Positions 25,102 to 33,654 of a stretch of 64,000 nt of DNA are shown here, in pieces (the first letter of the stretch is position 1; every line of letters starts with the position of its first letter). The notes under the pieces are model-generated. The model was not told where the DNA came from. It made no database searches and was given only the letters and a program-made list of their open reading frames with translations. The stretch is from Anaerolineae bacterium (lineage in GTDB: Bacteria; Chloroflexota; Anaerolineae; Anaerolineales; UBA4823), in the NCBI GenBank assembly GCA_003130835.1, contig QEXX01000023.1, positions 16,713 through 80,712 of the forward strand, given 5' to 3'. The translations under genes were made by a program, and so were the position numbers.

Positions 25102-26430
25102 ATGGCTTTATCTGGAATTCAAATCTACAAGTTATTACCGCAGACAAACTGTAAGGAATGCGGTTTCCCGACTTGTTTAGCCTTTGCCATGAAATTGGCT
25201 GCGAAGCAGGTCGAGCTTTCGGCATGCCCGTATGTCTCTGAAGAATCAAAAGCGCTGTTGGAGGAATCTTCAGCACCACCGATACGCTTGATTTCTCTAA
25301 AATCGGATGGTTATGAAGTAAAAGCTGGCAATGAAGTTGTTATGTACCGTCACGAGAAAACCTTTTATAACAAACCCGGACTGTTTGTCAAAATCAAGAC
25401 GTCTTCGCCTGAAGCAGATGTAAAAACCTTGGCACAGCGTATTCAAGAGTATCGAGTAAATTATGTAGGGATTGACCTAGAAGTCGATGGTATCGCCCTA
25501 GAGGATGATACCAATGAGGGCGAGAAGATGAAGAACGCCGTAAAAGCTGTACGATCGGTTTGCAAGAAGCCGCTCATGCTTTTTGCCACTTCGGCTGCAA
25601 ACCTTGAGCCTGCACTAACTGAGTTGAACGGCGAATCCCCCTTAATCGGTTGTGCTACAGCCGATAGTTGGGAAAAATTTGCTGAGCTTGCCAAGCAATA
25701 TAAAGCATCCCTTGCGGTGATGGCAGATAACTTGGATACTTTAGCAGAATTATCAGAAAAAATTAAGGGGAAGGGTGTTGAGGATATTGTGCTTGTACCG
25801 CATGGTAAAAATTTGGGGCATGAGCTAATCCTTCAAACCCAAATTCGCCGTTTAGCCTTAAAGTCAAATTATCGACCGCTAGGCTACCCAACCTTGGCGT
25901 TTTGTCAAACCCATGCCCAAATGGCGCAAGCCATCGCTAAATATGCTGGTTTTTTGGTCATTGATACCTTTGCCGAAGAATTAGCTTATCCTCTACTGGT
26001 TTTGCGCCAAAACATCTACACCGATCCCCAAAAACCGATTCAAGTCCAACCCGGCTTGTATGAAATCAACAATCCTCAGCCAACCGATCCGGTTTTGGTT
26101 ACCACGAATTTCAGCATAACGTATTTTAGTGTTGCGAATGAAGTCGAAGGTTCTGGTTTGCCAGCCTACCTCTTGGTAGCAGATGCAGAGGGGATGAGCG
26201 TCCTGACCGCTTGGGCGGCTGGTAAATTCGATGCAGAACGGATTGCCAAAGCCGTGAAAGCGGTGAATTTGGATGCAAAGGTGACACGCAAACGATTGGT
26301 GTTGCCTGGCGCAGTTGCGGTGCTTTCGGGAGAAGTTGAATCTGAACTGCCCGGTTGGGAGATTCGCGTTGGCCCACGTGAGGCAGTTGATATTCCTAAG
26401 TTTTATAAGCAGGTTCTACAGGCAAACTAA
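25102..26430 (+). CDS. acsC: Corrinoid iron-sulfur protein large subunit
   Basis: A 442-aa CFeSP gamma subunit. I chose ATG 25102 because GGAGGT (25092-25097) lies 4 nt before it; the in-frame TTG at 25090 overlaps that site. The N-terminal [4Fe-4S] ligands are C17, C20, C25 and C42 (NCKECGFPTC...ACPY). A TIM barrel and a C-terminal cobamide-binding domain (TTNFSITYFSVANEVEGSGLPAYL) follow. The cobalt accepts methyl from methyl-THF through AcsE and donates it to ACS. Oxidised Co(II) is rescued by AcsV. Confidence 0.95.
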   Translation: MALSGIQIYKLLPQTNCKECGFPTCLAFAMKLAAKQVELSACPYVSEESKALLEESSAPPIRLISLKSDGYEVKAGNEVVMYRHEKTFYNKPGLFVKIKTSSPEADVKTLAQRIQEYRVNYVGIDLEVDGIALEDDTNEGEKMKNAVKAVRSVCKKPLMLFATSAANLEPALTELNGESPLIGCATADSWEKFAELAKQYKASLAVMADNLDTLAELSEKIKGKGVEDIVLVPHGKNLGHELILQTQIRRLALKSNYRPLGYPTLAFCQTHAQMAQAIAKYAGFLVIDTFAEELAYPLLVLRQNIYTDPQKPIQVQPGLYEINNPQPTDPVLVTTNFSITYFSVANEVEGSGLPAYLLVADAEGMSVLTAWAAGKFDAERIAKAVKAVNLDAKVTRKRLVLPGAVAVLSGEVESELPGWEIRVGPREAVDIPKFYKQVLQAN

Positions 26431-26463
26431 TTTCCTTGTCGGTAACTTTTCTTTGTAGTCTTT

Positions 26464-28416
26464 ATGGCTGTTTACAGAGTAACCTTCAATCATCAAACTG
26501 AACCCGTCGTCGTCAAAAGCGGCACTCTGATCACAGAAGCCGCCCGATTAGCTGGGATCGAGATCAATCAACCCTGTGGTGGGCAAGGGCGGTGTGGACG
26601 CTGCGTTGTTCAAGTAACCGATGGAAAGGTACGTCAACGGAGTGCCCTGCGGCTTTCTGCAGAAGACATCCAAATGGGCTATTGCTTGGCATGTCAGTCC
26701 GTGATTGAGGGGGATATCTCGGTTGTTGTGCCCGAACAGGAAAAAATTGAGAGAAGGTTGGTCACTGACCGTACCGCTATCGAGGTTCAGCCTATCCCGG
26801 GCTATGCGCCGGAGTACCAGCAAACTCTCAAACGATATTTTCTGGAGTTTTCACCACCGGACTACGAAGACCAAACGGATGACCTGAGCCGCTTACAGAA
26901 GCACTTGCGCACCGATTTGGGTTTTGAAGAAGTAGAGATTCCGATCTCCTTGCTCAAGAAAATTAGTTCGGTCTTGCGCGAAGGGAACTGGCAGGTAACT
27001 GTGTATCTGGATGTCTTGTCCACCAACGATGGTAATCCGACTGCGCGTATGGTTGATCTTCTTCCGAATCGTTGCGATGAAGATAGCCCAATGTGGGGAG
27101 CTGCCATTGACATTGGAACAACAACCGTTACCCTTTGGTTAGTTGATCTTTGGACCGGAATCGTCCATGCGCAAGTGGCAGAATACAATGCCCAGATCCG
27201 CCGCGGCGAGGATGTGATTTCGCGAATTATTTATGCCGATAAAGAAGGGGGCTTACAAGAACTACAGGAATTAGTGGTTGGAACGATCAATCAATTAATC
27301 GAGATAGCTTGCAAACGAGTCAAGCACCACCGGGTCTCACCCCAAGATATTCTAAAGTTAACGGTGGCCGGCAATACAACCATGATGCATCTTTTCTTGG
27401 GCATACCGCCGAGCTATATTCGTCTAGCTCCTTTTGTCCCAACTTTTAATCAAGCCCCTTTGATCCGGGCTAAAGATGTGGGTTTGATTGCCAATCCTCA
27501 TGCGGTTGTTGATTGTCTGCCCGGTGTTGCCAGTTATGTTGGCGCGGACATTACGGCAGGGGTTTTATCTGCGGGTGTGGATAGCACCGATCAACTAACC
27601 CTCTTCCTCGATGTTGGAACGAATGGGGAAATGGTGTTAGGTTCTAAGGAATGGCTGGTGACATGTGCTTGTTCAGCGGGACCTGCTTTTGAGGGCGCGG
27701 GTGTTCGAGATGGAATGAGGGCGACAACAGGAGCCATTGAGGAAGTTTGGATCCATTCCGAAACGTATGAGCCGACTTACCGAGTGATTGGTGGGGGGAA
27801 GCCGCGCGGCATTTGTGGCAGTGGCTTGATCTCGTTGTTAGCTGAAATGTTTATGACCGGGGTTGTCGATAAAGCCGGCAATCTAAATACCAGTCTCTCC
27901 ACGCCACGCATCCGCGAAGGGGAGCACGGGATGGAGTACGTTGTTGCTTGGAAAGATGAAACTGAACACGGTCGCGATATTGTCATCACTAGAGTCGACA
28001 TTGACAATCTTCTGCGGGCGAAAGCAGCGATCTATGCTGGCTTCCTAGTGCTGGCTCAGAGTGTTGGCGTACCTTTGGAAGAGACCGAGCAAGTCTTAAT
28101 CGGCGGTTCGTTTGGAAAATACTTGAACGTTGAAAAGTCGATACAAATCGGTTTGCTTCCAGATTTACCTTGGGAAAAGTTTAACTTTCTAGGCAATACA
28201 GCTGTGAAAGGAGCTTATTTCGCCCTATTGAGTCAAGAATACCGTACACGAATCCATGAAATTGCCAGCAAGATGACCTATATCGAATTGTCCGCCGATA
28301 ATACTTTCTACGAAGCCTTTATGGCAGCGATGTTTTTGCCGCATACGGATCTGAGCCGTTTTCCGACGGTGTTAGCGGCTTTGCAAGATTCGAATATTCA
28401 ATTTCAAACTAACTGA
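26464..28416 (+). CDS. acsV: CFeSP reductive activator (AcsV/RACo-like)
   Basis: A 650-aa protein with an N-terminal [2Fe-2S] domain (C38, C44, C47 in PCGGQGRCGRC; C74 and C77 in YCLACQ). A linker and an ASKHA/DUF4445 ATPase domain follow, with AIDIGTTTVTLWLVDLW, a Gly-rich second loop DVGTNGEMVLG and a late glycine segment LIGGSFGKYLNVEKSIQIG. It reduces inactive Co(II) CFeSP at the expense of ATP. It sits between acsC and acsE, the position expected for the AcsCD-dedicated activator, whereas the paralogue at 17093-18973 is next to a separate corrinoid protein. Confidence 0.93.
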   Translation: MAVYRVTFNHQTEPVVVKSGTLITEAARLAGIEINQPCGGQGRCGRCVVQVTDGKVRQRSALRLSAEDIQMGYCLACQSVIEGDISVVVPEQEKIERRLVTDRTAIEVQPIPGYAPEYQQTLKRYFLEFSPPDYEDQTDDLSRLQKHLRTDLGFEEVEIPISLLKKISSVLREGNWQVTVYLDVLSTNDGNPTARMVDLLPNRCDEDSPMWGAAIDIGTTTVTLWLVDLWTGIVHAQVAEYNAQIRRGEDVISRIIYADKEGGLQELQELVVGTINQLIEIACKRVKHHRVSPQDILKLTVAGNTTMMHLFLGIPPSYIRLAPFVPTFNQAPLIRAKDVGLIANPHAVVDCLPGVASYVGADITAGVLSAGVDSTDQLTLFLDVGTNGEMVLGSKEWLVTCACSAGPAFEGAGVRDGMRATTGAIEEVWIHSETYEPTYRVIGGGKPRGICGSGLISLLAEMFMTGVVDKAGNLNTSLSTPRIREGEHGMEYVVAWKDETEHGRDIVITRVDIDNLLRAKAAIYAGFLVLAQSVGVPLEETEQVLIGGSFGKYLNVEKSIQIGLLPDLPWEKFNFLGNTAVKGAYFALLSQEYRTRIHEIASKMTYIELSADNTFYEAFMAAMFLPHTDLSRFPTVLAALQDSNIQFQTN

Positions 28417-28430
28417 AGGGAGGGTTTCCC

Positions 28431-29354
28431 ATGTATATCATTGGAGAAAATATCCACATCATCTCAGAAAAAGTCAAAGAGGCGCTCAAGGAAAGAAATG
28501 CAAAATTCTTTCAAGAGCTGGCTGTCAAACAAGTCGAAGCTGGTGCTAAAGCCTTGGATTTGAACCTAGGCCCAAGAAAGGCTGATGGTGAGGAAGTGTT
28601 CCCATGGATCGTCGAGACCGTTGAAGCGGTGGTAGATGTTCCCTTGAGTTTTGACTCGACCAACGTGGTTGGAATCGAAGCAGGTCTAAAGAAAGTAACA
28701 AAAGCACAGCCCATCATTAACTCCACGTCTGCGGAACCTGAACGCCTGGAAAAGGTACCATTGTTAGCCAAGAAATATAACACCAAACTGATTGCGTTGA
28801 CGATGGGCAAAAGTGGCATTCCAGTTGCGGCAGACGATCGAGTGAATATTGCCATAGAATATTTGATTCCCCGCGCCTTGGAAGTTGGTTTACCGATTGA
28901 AGATTTGATTATTGACCCTCTTGTCTTAACCGTGTCCGGCTGTCAAGAGTATTGTCCAGAGTTGATTGAGGCAATCCGAACACTCCAGTTTGCCTGGGAT
29001 CCGCCTCCAGCCATTTCGGTAGGTTTGTCTAACGTATCAAATGCTGTCCCAAGAGAGAACCGGCCTCTGATCAATCGGGTTTATTGCGCAATGTTAATGG
29101 GGGTGGGTCTAAAGATGATGATTGCAGACCCGTTAGATCAAAAATTAAGGGAAACGATTCGAATCATTGAGGAAAGAGACGAATCGACGCCTATTGGTCG
29201 TCTTTACCTGCGCATTGCTGATAAAATTAGGGATATGCAGGAAATCACACCAGACGATATCGATTTTGACGATCCTGAACAAGTGGCTGTCTGGAAAACT
29301 GTACAGATTCTGCTCAACAAAGTGATTTATGCAGATGGTTACCTTGATCAGTGA
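28431..29354 (+). CDS. acsE: Methyltetrahydrofolate:corrinoid iron-sulfur protein methyltransferase
   Basis: A 307-aa pterin-binding TIM-barrel enzyme of the dihydropteroate-synthase fold. Family segments include MYIIGENIHIIS, AGAKALDLNLGPRK, PLSFDSTN, INSTSAE and SVGLSNVSNAVPRENRPLINR. It transfers the N5-methyl of methyl-THF to Co(I) of AcsCD. An AGGGAGG ribosome binding site precedes the ATG, and the gap to acsV is 14 bp. The length matches the family. Confidence 0.95.
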   Translation: MYIIGENIHIISEKVKEALKERNAKFFQELAVKQVEAGAKALDLNLGPRKADGEEVFPWIVETVEAVVDVPLSFDSTNVVGIEAGLKKVTKAQPIINSTSAEPERLEKVPLLAKKYNTKLIALTMGKSGIPVAADDRVNIAIEYLIPRALEVGLPIEDLIIDPLVLTVSGCQEYCPELIEAIRTLQFAWDPPPAISVGLSNVSNAVPRENRPLINRVYCAMLMGVGLKMMIADPLDQKLRETIRIIEERDESTPIGRLYLRIADKIRDMQEITPDDIDFDDPEQVAVWKTVQILLNKVIYADGYLDQ

Positions 29355-29392
29355 CCTCTTTGAGAAAGACGAGGATAGTTTAGGAGGTAGTT

Positions 29393-30880
29393 ATGCCCAT
29401 TTTTACGCCAGGTAGACGATGGCAGCCGCCTTTTTATCCCTTTAAAAAGGAGCCTTTTGGTGCTCGTTTATTAGCCGGAATCGAAAAGATGGTAAAAGGG
29501 CCGTTGTTTGGTTGCCGTATGTGTGGAAATTGCCTGTTGCAAGAGACAGCTTTTATTTGTCCAATGGAGTGTCCTAAAGGTATTCGCAATGGACCTTGTG
29601 GTGGTTCGACCCCAGAACACTGTTACGTGGATGAAACCCGGCCCTGTATCTGGTACAAGATCTATGAGCGGGCTTTTAGAATGGGGCGCGAAGAGTACCT
29701 TTTGGAAGTGCTACCTCCGTTAGACTGGAATAAAGTTGGCACAGAAACCTGGGGAGATGTTGTAAACCAAGTGCGGAAGATCGGCACAAAAAATGTAGTG
29801 ACTGGTCTGTTATCTAAGGATCCGGTAAAACGAACGGTTACGTGGGATTCTGTCTTTCGCCCAGTTCGTCAACCCGAATGGTGGCAAGGGGATGCAGAAT
29901 ACCATCCACCCAAATACACAGAGCCGATTTCTGAACTTGAGCGAAGGCTGAAGGCGGGCGAGTTTGTTGTTACTTCAGAAGTCGCCCCGCCAATGACGGT
30001 TTCAACCAATAAGTTATTGCAAAACATTGAGCTAATTAAGCCCTATGTAACGGCAATTAACTTTACCGACTCGCCATCAGCTACCCCCCGCATGTCCAGT
30101 TGGGCGTGCAGTGTGATGGCCGTTCAAGCTGGTGCTGAACCGGTAATGCAAATTGCCGCTCGGGATCGTACGCGAGTTGGACTTCAGTCTGAAGTGCTAG
30201 GGGCAAATGCCCTAGGCGTGCGCAATATCCTGTGCTTGTCGGGGGATAGTATGCGGATGGCGCCAGACCCGCGCGGCCGAATGGATGTGGTTGATATCGA
30301 CTCGGTTCAAATGATTTGGATTTTGAGGCGAATGAGAGATGAGGGGAAATATCTTGATGGAAGAGCGATCAAGTTCCCGCCAAAGATCTTTATCGGTGCA
30401 GCCGCTTCTCCTTATGCCTCTGAACCACGTTTTCAGGCGATCCGCGAACACAAGAAAGTGAATGCCGGAGCACAATTCTTCCAAACGAACTTAGTTTATG
30501 ACTTGGATGGTTTAGAAATTTGGCTGAACGAGTTAGCAAAGCGAAATATTCTGGATAAGGTGTATATCTTGGTTGGTATCACACCGCTCAAGAGTTATAA
30601 AGTTGCTCAATACATGCATAACGAAGTGCCAGGAGTATTTATCCCCGAGCGATTGATGAAGCGCATGGAAAAAGCTGGCGATGGCGCATCAGAGGAAGGG
30701 GTTCAAATTGCGCTTGAATTGATCGAAGGGGTGAAGAAATTGCAAGGTGTACATGGTATTCACCTGATGGCCGTTGGTTGGGAAGAAATTGTGCCACGCA
30801 TTGTGCGCGAAGCTGGCTTAGCGCCCAAGGAAATGCAACAGGCTGAAACGAAATCGACAGAAGCGCTTCTCAATTCGTAA
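29393..30880 (+). CDS. metV-metF: MetV-MetF fusion: methylene-tetrahydrofolate reductase with Fe-S domain
   Basis: A 495-aa fusion. Residues 1 to about 170 are the MetV-type zinc-finger-like/Fe-S domain, with eight cysteines at C41, C44, C47, C56, C60, C69, C77 and C85 (CRMCGNC, CPMECPKG, NGPCGG). From about 182 (LERRLKAGEFVVTSEVAPP) to the end is a flavin TIM-barrel MetF with TAINFTDSPSATPRMSSW, GVRNILCLSGDS and AQFFQTNLVYD. It reduces methylene-THF to methyl-THF, the substrate of AcsE. In many acetogens MetF and MetV are separate subunits; here one chain. The electron donor is probably ferredoxin- or NADH-linked through unseen partners. Confidence 0.93.
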   Translation: MPIFTPGRRWQPPFYPFKKEPFGARLLAGIEKMVKGPLFGCRMCGNCLLQETAFICPMECPKGIRNGPCGGSTPEHCYVDETRPCIWYKIYERAFRMGREEYLLEVLPPLDWNKVGTETWGDVVNQVRKIGTKNVVTGLLSKDPVKRTVTWDSVFRPVRQPEWWQGDAEYHPPKYTEPISELERRLKAGEFVVTSEVAPPMTVSTNKLLQNIELIKPYVTAINFTDSPSATPRMSSWACSVMAVQAGAEPVMQIAARDRTRVGLQSEVLGANALGVRNILCLSGDSMRMAPDPRGRMDVVDIDSVQMIWILRRMRDEGKYLDGRAIKFPPKIFIGAAASPYASEPRFQAIREHKKVNAGAQFFQTNLVYDLDGLEIWLNELAKRNILDKVYILVGITPLKSYKVAQYMHNEVPGVFIPERLMKRMEKAGDGASEEGVQIALELIEGVKKLQGVHGIHLMAVGWEEIVPRIVREAGLAPKEMQQAETKSTEALLNS

Positions 30881-30897
30881 AACGTTATCCATACTGG

Positions 30898-30932
30898 AAA
30901 CCGCTCCTGTTCACAGCGAACAGGAGCGGTTT
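30898..30932 (+). terminator. Strong hairpin ending the CODH/ACS operon
   Basis: A perfect 15-bp stem (AAACCGCTCCTGTTC at 30898-30912, GAACAGGAGCGGTTT at 30918-30932) with loop ACAGC begins 17 nt after the metVF stop. Its 3' arm ends in TTT. The downstream U-tract is short, but position and stem strength make it the likely operon terminator. Confidence 0.8.
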
Positions 30933-30947
30933 GTCATATCTGCGATA

Positions 30948-30976
30948 TTGATTATCTATCAATGGGTGAGTATACT
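30948..30976 (+). promoter_or_regulatory. Promoter upstream of rel
   Basis: -35 TTGATT (30948-30953), 17-bp spacer, -10 TATACT (30971-30976), directly after the operon terminator. It gives a leader of about 75-100 nt to rel, depending on the start used. Confidence 0.65.
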
Positions 30977-31056
30977 ATCACCATTGAGAAAAACATCCAA
31001 AGAAGCTTTGCTCATAACAAGAGCGAAAGAATCTGGTAGAAAAAGAAAATTGTATT

Positions 31057-33327
31057 GTGAGTGAATACAAGAGAGAGTATATGCGCATAGATAATTTATT
31101 GTCCATTCTGCCAGAGTCTTACAACCAACTGGATCGGGAGATCATCCTAAAGGCTTATCATATCGCTGAGGAAGCCCATCGAGGACAAAAACGCGCTTCG
31201 GGTGAGCCGTATATTAACCACTGTGTCGCTGTAGCGGGCATTTTAGCAGAAATGCATGTGCCACCGGAGGTGATTGTTGCAGCTTTGCTACATGACACGG
31301 TTGAAGATACCACGATCAAGCTCGATGATATTCGGCAGATGTTTGGTGATCGGGTCGCTATGCTGGTGGATGGAGTGACCAAACTGACCAATCTCCCCAG
31401 GGTTTCGCGCGGCGATCAACAAGCCGAAGCCGTTGAGCAGGAAGAATTTGTGCGAGAAATGGCAGAAAAGCGCGGCTTGCCCGATCCTGAAGCCGAAGCC
31501 GCTCAGATGATGCGCAGTCGGCGTTATGACGCTGTTTCCGAGACTTTGCGAAAGACTTTCTTAGCAATGGGTGAAGATGTCAATGTTGTTCTGATCAAAC
31601 TAGCTGACCGGCTGCATAATATGCGGACGCTTGCTTATATGCCAGAGCATAAGCGAAGGCGAATTGCTCAACAAACCTTAGATATCTTTGCTCCGCTCGC
31701 GAATCGGTTGGGAATCTGGAATATGAAATGGGAGTTAGAGGATCTCAGCTTTCGCTATGTGGAGCCGGAAAAATATAAAGAGATTGCCGATTTGCTAGCC
31801 TCGCGCCGCTCGCAACGCGAAGCAGAAATGGAAATGATTAAGGCGAAGTTGACCGATTGTCTCAGCAAGGCTGGCATTCAAGCTGACATCACTGCTCGTC
31901 CAAAACACATTTATTCAATCTATATGAAAATGAAACGGAAAGGCATTCCGTTTGATATGGTCTATGACGTGCGCGGTGTGAGAATCATTGTCGCCGATAT
32001 CCCCACCTGCTATGCCGCCCTAGGCGTGATTCATACCAATTGGCGACCCATCCCCGGTGCTTTCGATGACTATATTGCGGCGCCAAAAGATAATTTCTAT
32101 CGTTCGCTGCATACCGCAGTTATTTTCGACGACGGTAAAACGCTTGAATGCCAAATCCGGACACCTGAAATGCACCAAAACGCTGAATATGGCATTGCTG
32201 CCCATTGGCGCTATAAAGAGGGGGTTTCGCGGGATGATGAGTACGAAAAGCGATTGCTGTGGCTGCGATCCTTGATGGAATGGCGGCAGGATGTTGCAGA
32301 TGCCAAAGAGTTTCTCGATAGCATGAAAACAGATGTTTTCCAGGATCGGGTGTATGTGTTTACCCCGAAAGGCGATATCATTGATTTGCCGGCCAAATCG
32401 ACCCCGATCGATTTTGCCTATCATGTTCACACCGACATCGGCCATCGCTGCCGCGGTGCTAAAGTAAATGGAAAATTGGTTTCTTTAGATTACACCTTGA
32501 AAACCGGTGATCAGGTAGAAATCCTAACCGCAAAACGCGGCGGCCCCAGTCGAGATTGGCTGAACCCCAACCTGGGGTTGGTGCGGACGCAGAGAGCAAA
32601 AGCCAAGATCCGCCAATGGTTCAAAAAACAAGCTCGCGATCAGAATATCAGTCAAGGGAAAGTGATTATTGAGAAAGAGCTGCGCCGTTTGGGTCTGTTG
32701 GAAATCAACCTTGAACGGTTAGCGAAAGAATTTGACTTAAAATCTACCGATGATTTATTCGAAGCTGTCGGTTGTGGGGACATCAATATTGGGAGAATCG
32801 TCAACCATCTGACACTTGCCGAAAAAGAATCTGCACCGAGTGAGATTCCACAAGCTCGCCCGCCAGCAGACACCGCTCGAGGCAAAGAAGAGTCGGTGAC
32901 CGTCTTGGGCTTGAAAGGTTTGTTGACCAATATTGCCCGCTGTTGTAACCCGGCGCCTGGGGATGAGATTATTGGTTATATTACCAGAGGCAGGGGAGCA
33001 ACCATTCATCGCTTGGATTGCCCGAACATCATGCGCATTCAAGATCGGGAGCGCCTCGTCAAAGTATCGTGGGGTGAACCCAAAAGCACCTATCCGGTGC
33101 CTATTCGGATCACCGCCTATGATCGCAATGGTTTAATGAAAGACATCTCAACCCTTGTGGCGGACGAGGGAGTCAATATGTCCTCGATAGCAGTCGAAAC
33201 CAGCCGCAATTTGGCTACGATCAATATCACTTTGGAAGTGCATGATATTGCGGAATTGAGCCGTTTGCTCGATCGCTTAGAGAATTTACCCAATGTGATT
33301 GAAGCAATTCGCGTCCGACCCGGCTAA
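31057..33327 (+). CDS. rel: Bifunctional (p)ppGpp synthetase/hydrolase, RelA/SpoT family
   Basis: A 756-aa long RSH protein. The HD hydrolase domain is intact (LLHDTVEDTT, H79/D80; DRLHNMRTL). The synthetase domain carries YDVRGVRIIV and CQIRTPEMHQNAEYGIAAHW. A TGS domain follows (VFTPKGDIIDLPAKSTPIDFAY), then a zinc-finger-like region (NIARCCNPAPGDEIIGYITRGRG...HRLDCPNI) and a C-terminal ACT domain (DISTLVADEGVNMSS). It sets the stringent-response alarmone level. The GTG at 31057 gives the full length; an ATG at 31081 with GAGAGAG just before it could be the true start (748 aa). Confidence 0.95.
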   Translation: MSEYKREYMRIDNLLSILPESYNQLDREIILKAYHIAEEAHRGQKRASGEPYINHCVAVAGILAEMHVPPEVIVAALLHDTVEDTTIKLDDIRQMFGDRVAMLVDGVTKLTNLPRVSRGDQQAEAVEQEEFVREMAEKRGLPDPEAEAAQMMRSRRYDAVSETLRKTFLAMGEDVNVVLIKLADRLHNMRTLAYMPEHKRRRIAQQTLDIFAPLANRLGIWNMKWELEDLSFRYVEPEKYKEIADLLASRRSQREAEMEMIKAKLTDCLSKAGIQADITARPKHIYSIYMKMKRKGIPFDMVYDVRGVRIIVADIPTCYAALGVIHTNWRPIPGAFDDYIAAPKDNFYRSLHTAVIFDDGKTLECQIRTPEMHQNAEYGIAAHWRYKEGVSRDDEYEKRLLWLRSLMEWRQDVADAKEFLDSMKTDVFQDRVYVFTPKGDIIDLPAKSTPIDFAYHVHTDIGHRCRGAKVNGKLVSLDYTLKTGDQVEILTAKRGGPSRDWLNPNLGLVRTQRAKAKIRQWFKKQARDQNISQGKVIIEKELRRLGLLEINLERLAKEFDLKSTDDLFEAVGCGDINIGRIVNHLTLAEKESAPSEIPQARPPADTARGKEESVTVLGLKGLLTNIARCCNPAPGDEIIGYITRGRGATIHRLDCPNIMRIQDRERLVKVSWGEPKSTYPVPIRITAYDRNGLMKDISTLVADEGVNMSSIAVETSRNLATINITLEVHDIAELSRLLDRLENLPNVIEAIRVRPG

Positions 33328-33334
33328 ATCAATC

Positions 33335-33361
33335 TTGACAAAACCACAAGTCTGGTATAAT
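33335..33361 (+). promoter_or_regulatory. Candidate promoter of the DUF1540-like gene and PfkB gene
   Basis: A consensus -35 TTGACA (33335-33340) and consensus -10 TATAAT (33356-33361) are separated by only 15 bp, which may lower activity or call for an activator. The predicted start is near 33368; a strong AGGAGG precedes the ATG at 33419. Confidence 0.6.
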
Positions 33362-33418
33362 TCCGCATCGCCGTTTGCAAGATAAATGGGTAGGTAAAAT
33401 CTTTCAGGAGGTACTAAG

Positions 33419-33652
33419 ATGCCACGCATACGCTGTCATTATCTTGATTGTGTCTTCCTTGATGATGGTTATTGCGGTGCTGCTGCGATCGAGATTGATC
33501 CAGATGTGGGGTGCATGACTTTCAAACGGTCGGACGATCTGGATGTTGAAGAAGATTGGGAGGATGAAGACGAAGAGCTGATTGATGAAGATGAATGGGA
33601 TGAACTAGAAGACGAAGACGATCTATGGATTGACGATGACGAAGATTATTAG
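33419..33652 (+). CDS. Small DUF1540-like four-cysteine protein with a highly acidic tail
   Basis: A 77-aa protein. The N-terminal 35 residues carry four cysteines, C6, C11, C19 and C32 (CHYLDC, DDGYC, DVGC-MTF). The pattern CxxxxC, C-xAxxIxI, C-x-TF resembles the DUF1540 metal-binding-like motif. Residues 39-77 are almost all Asp/Glu/Trp/Leu (EEDWEDEDEELIDEDEW). It could bind a metal ion through the cysteines and nucleic-acid-binding or basic partners through the tail, but this is inference. It is 2 bp upstream of the PfkB kinase gene. Confidence 0.75.
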   Translation: MPRIRCHYLDCVFLDDGYCGAAAIEIDPDVGCMTFKRSDDLDVEEDWEDEDEELIDEDEWDELEDEDDLWIDDDEDY

Positions 33653-33654
33653 GC

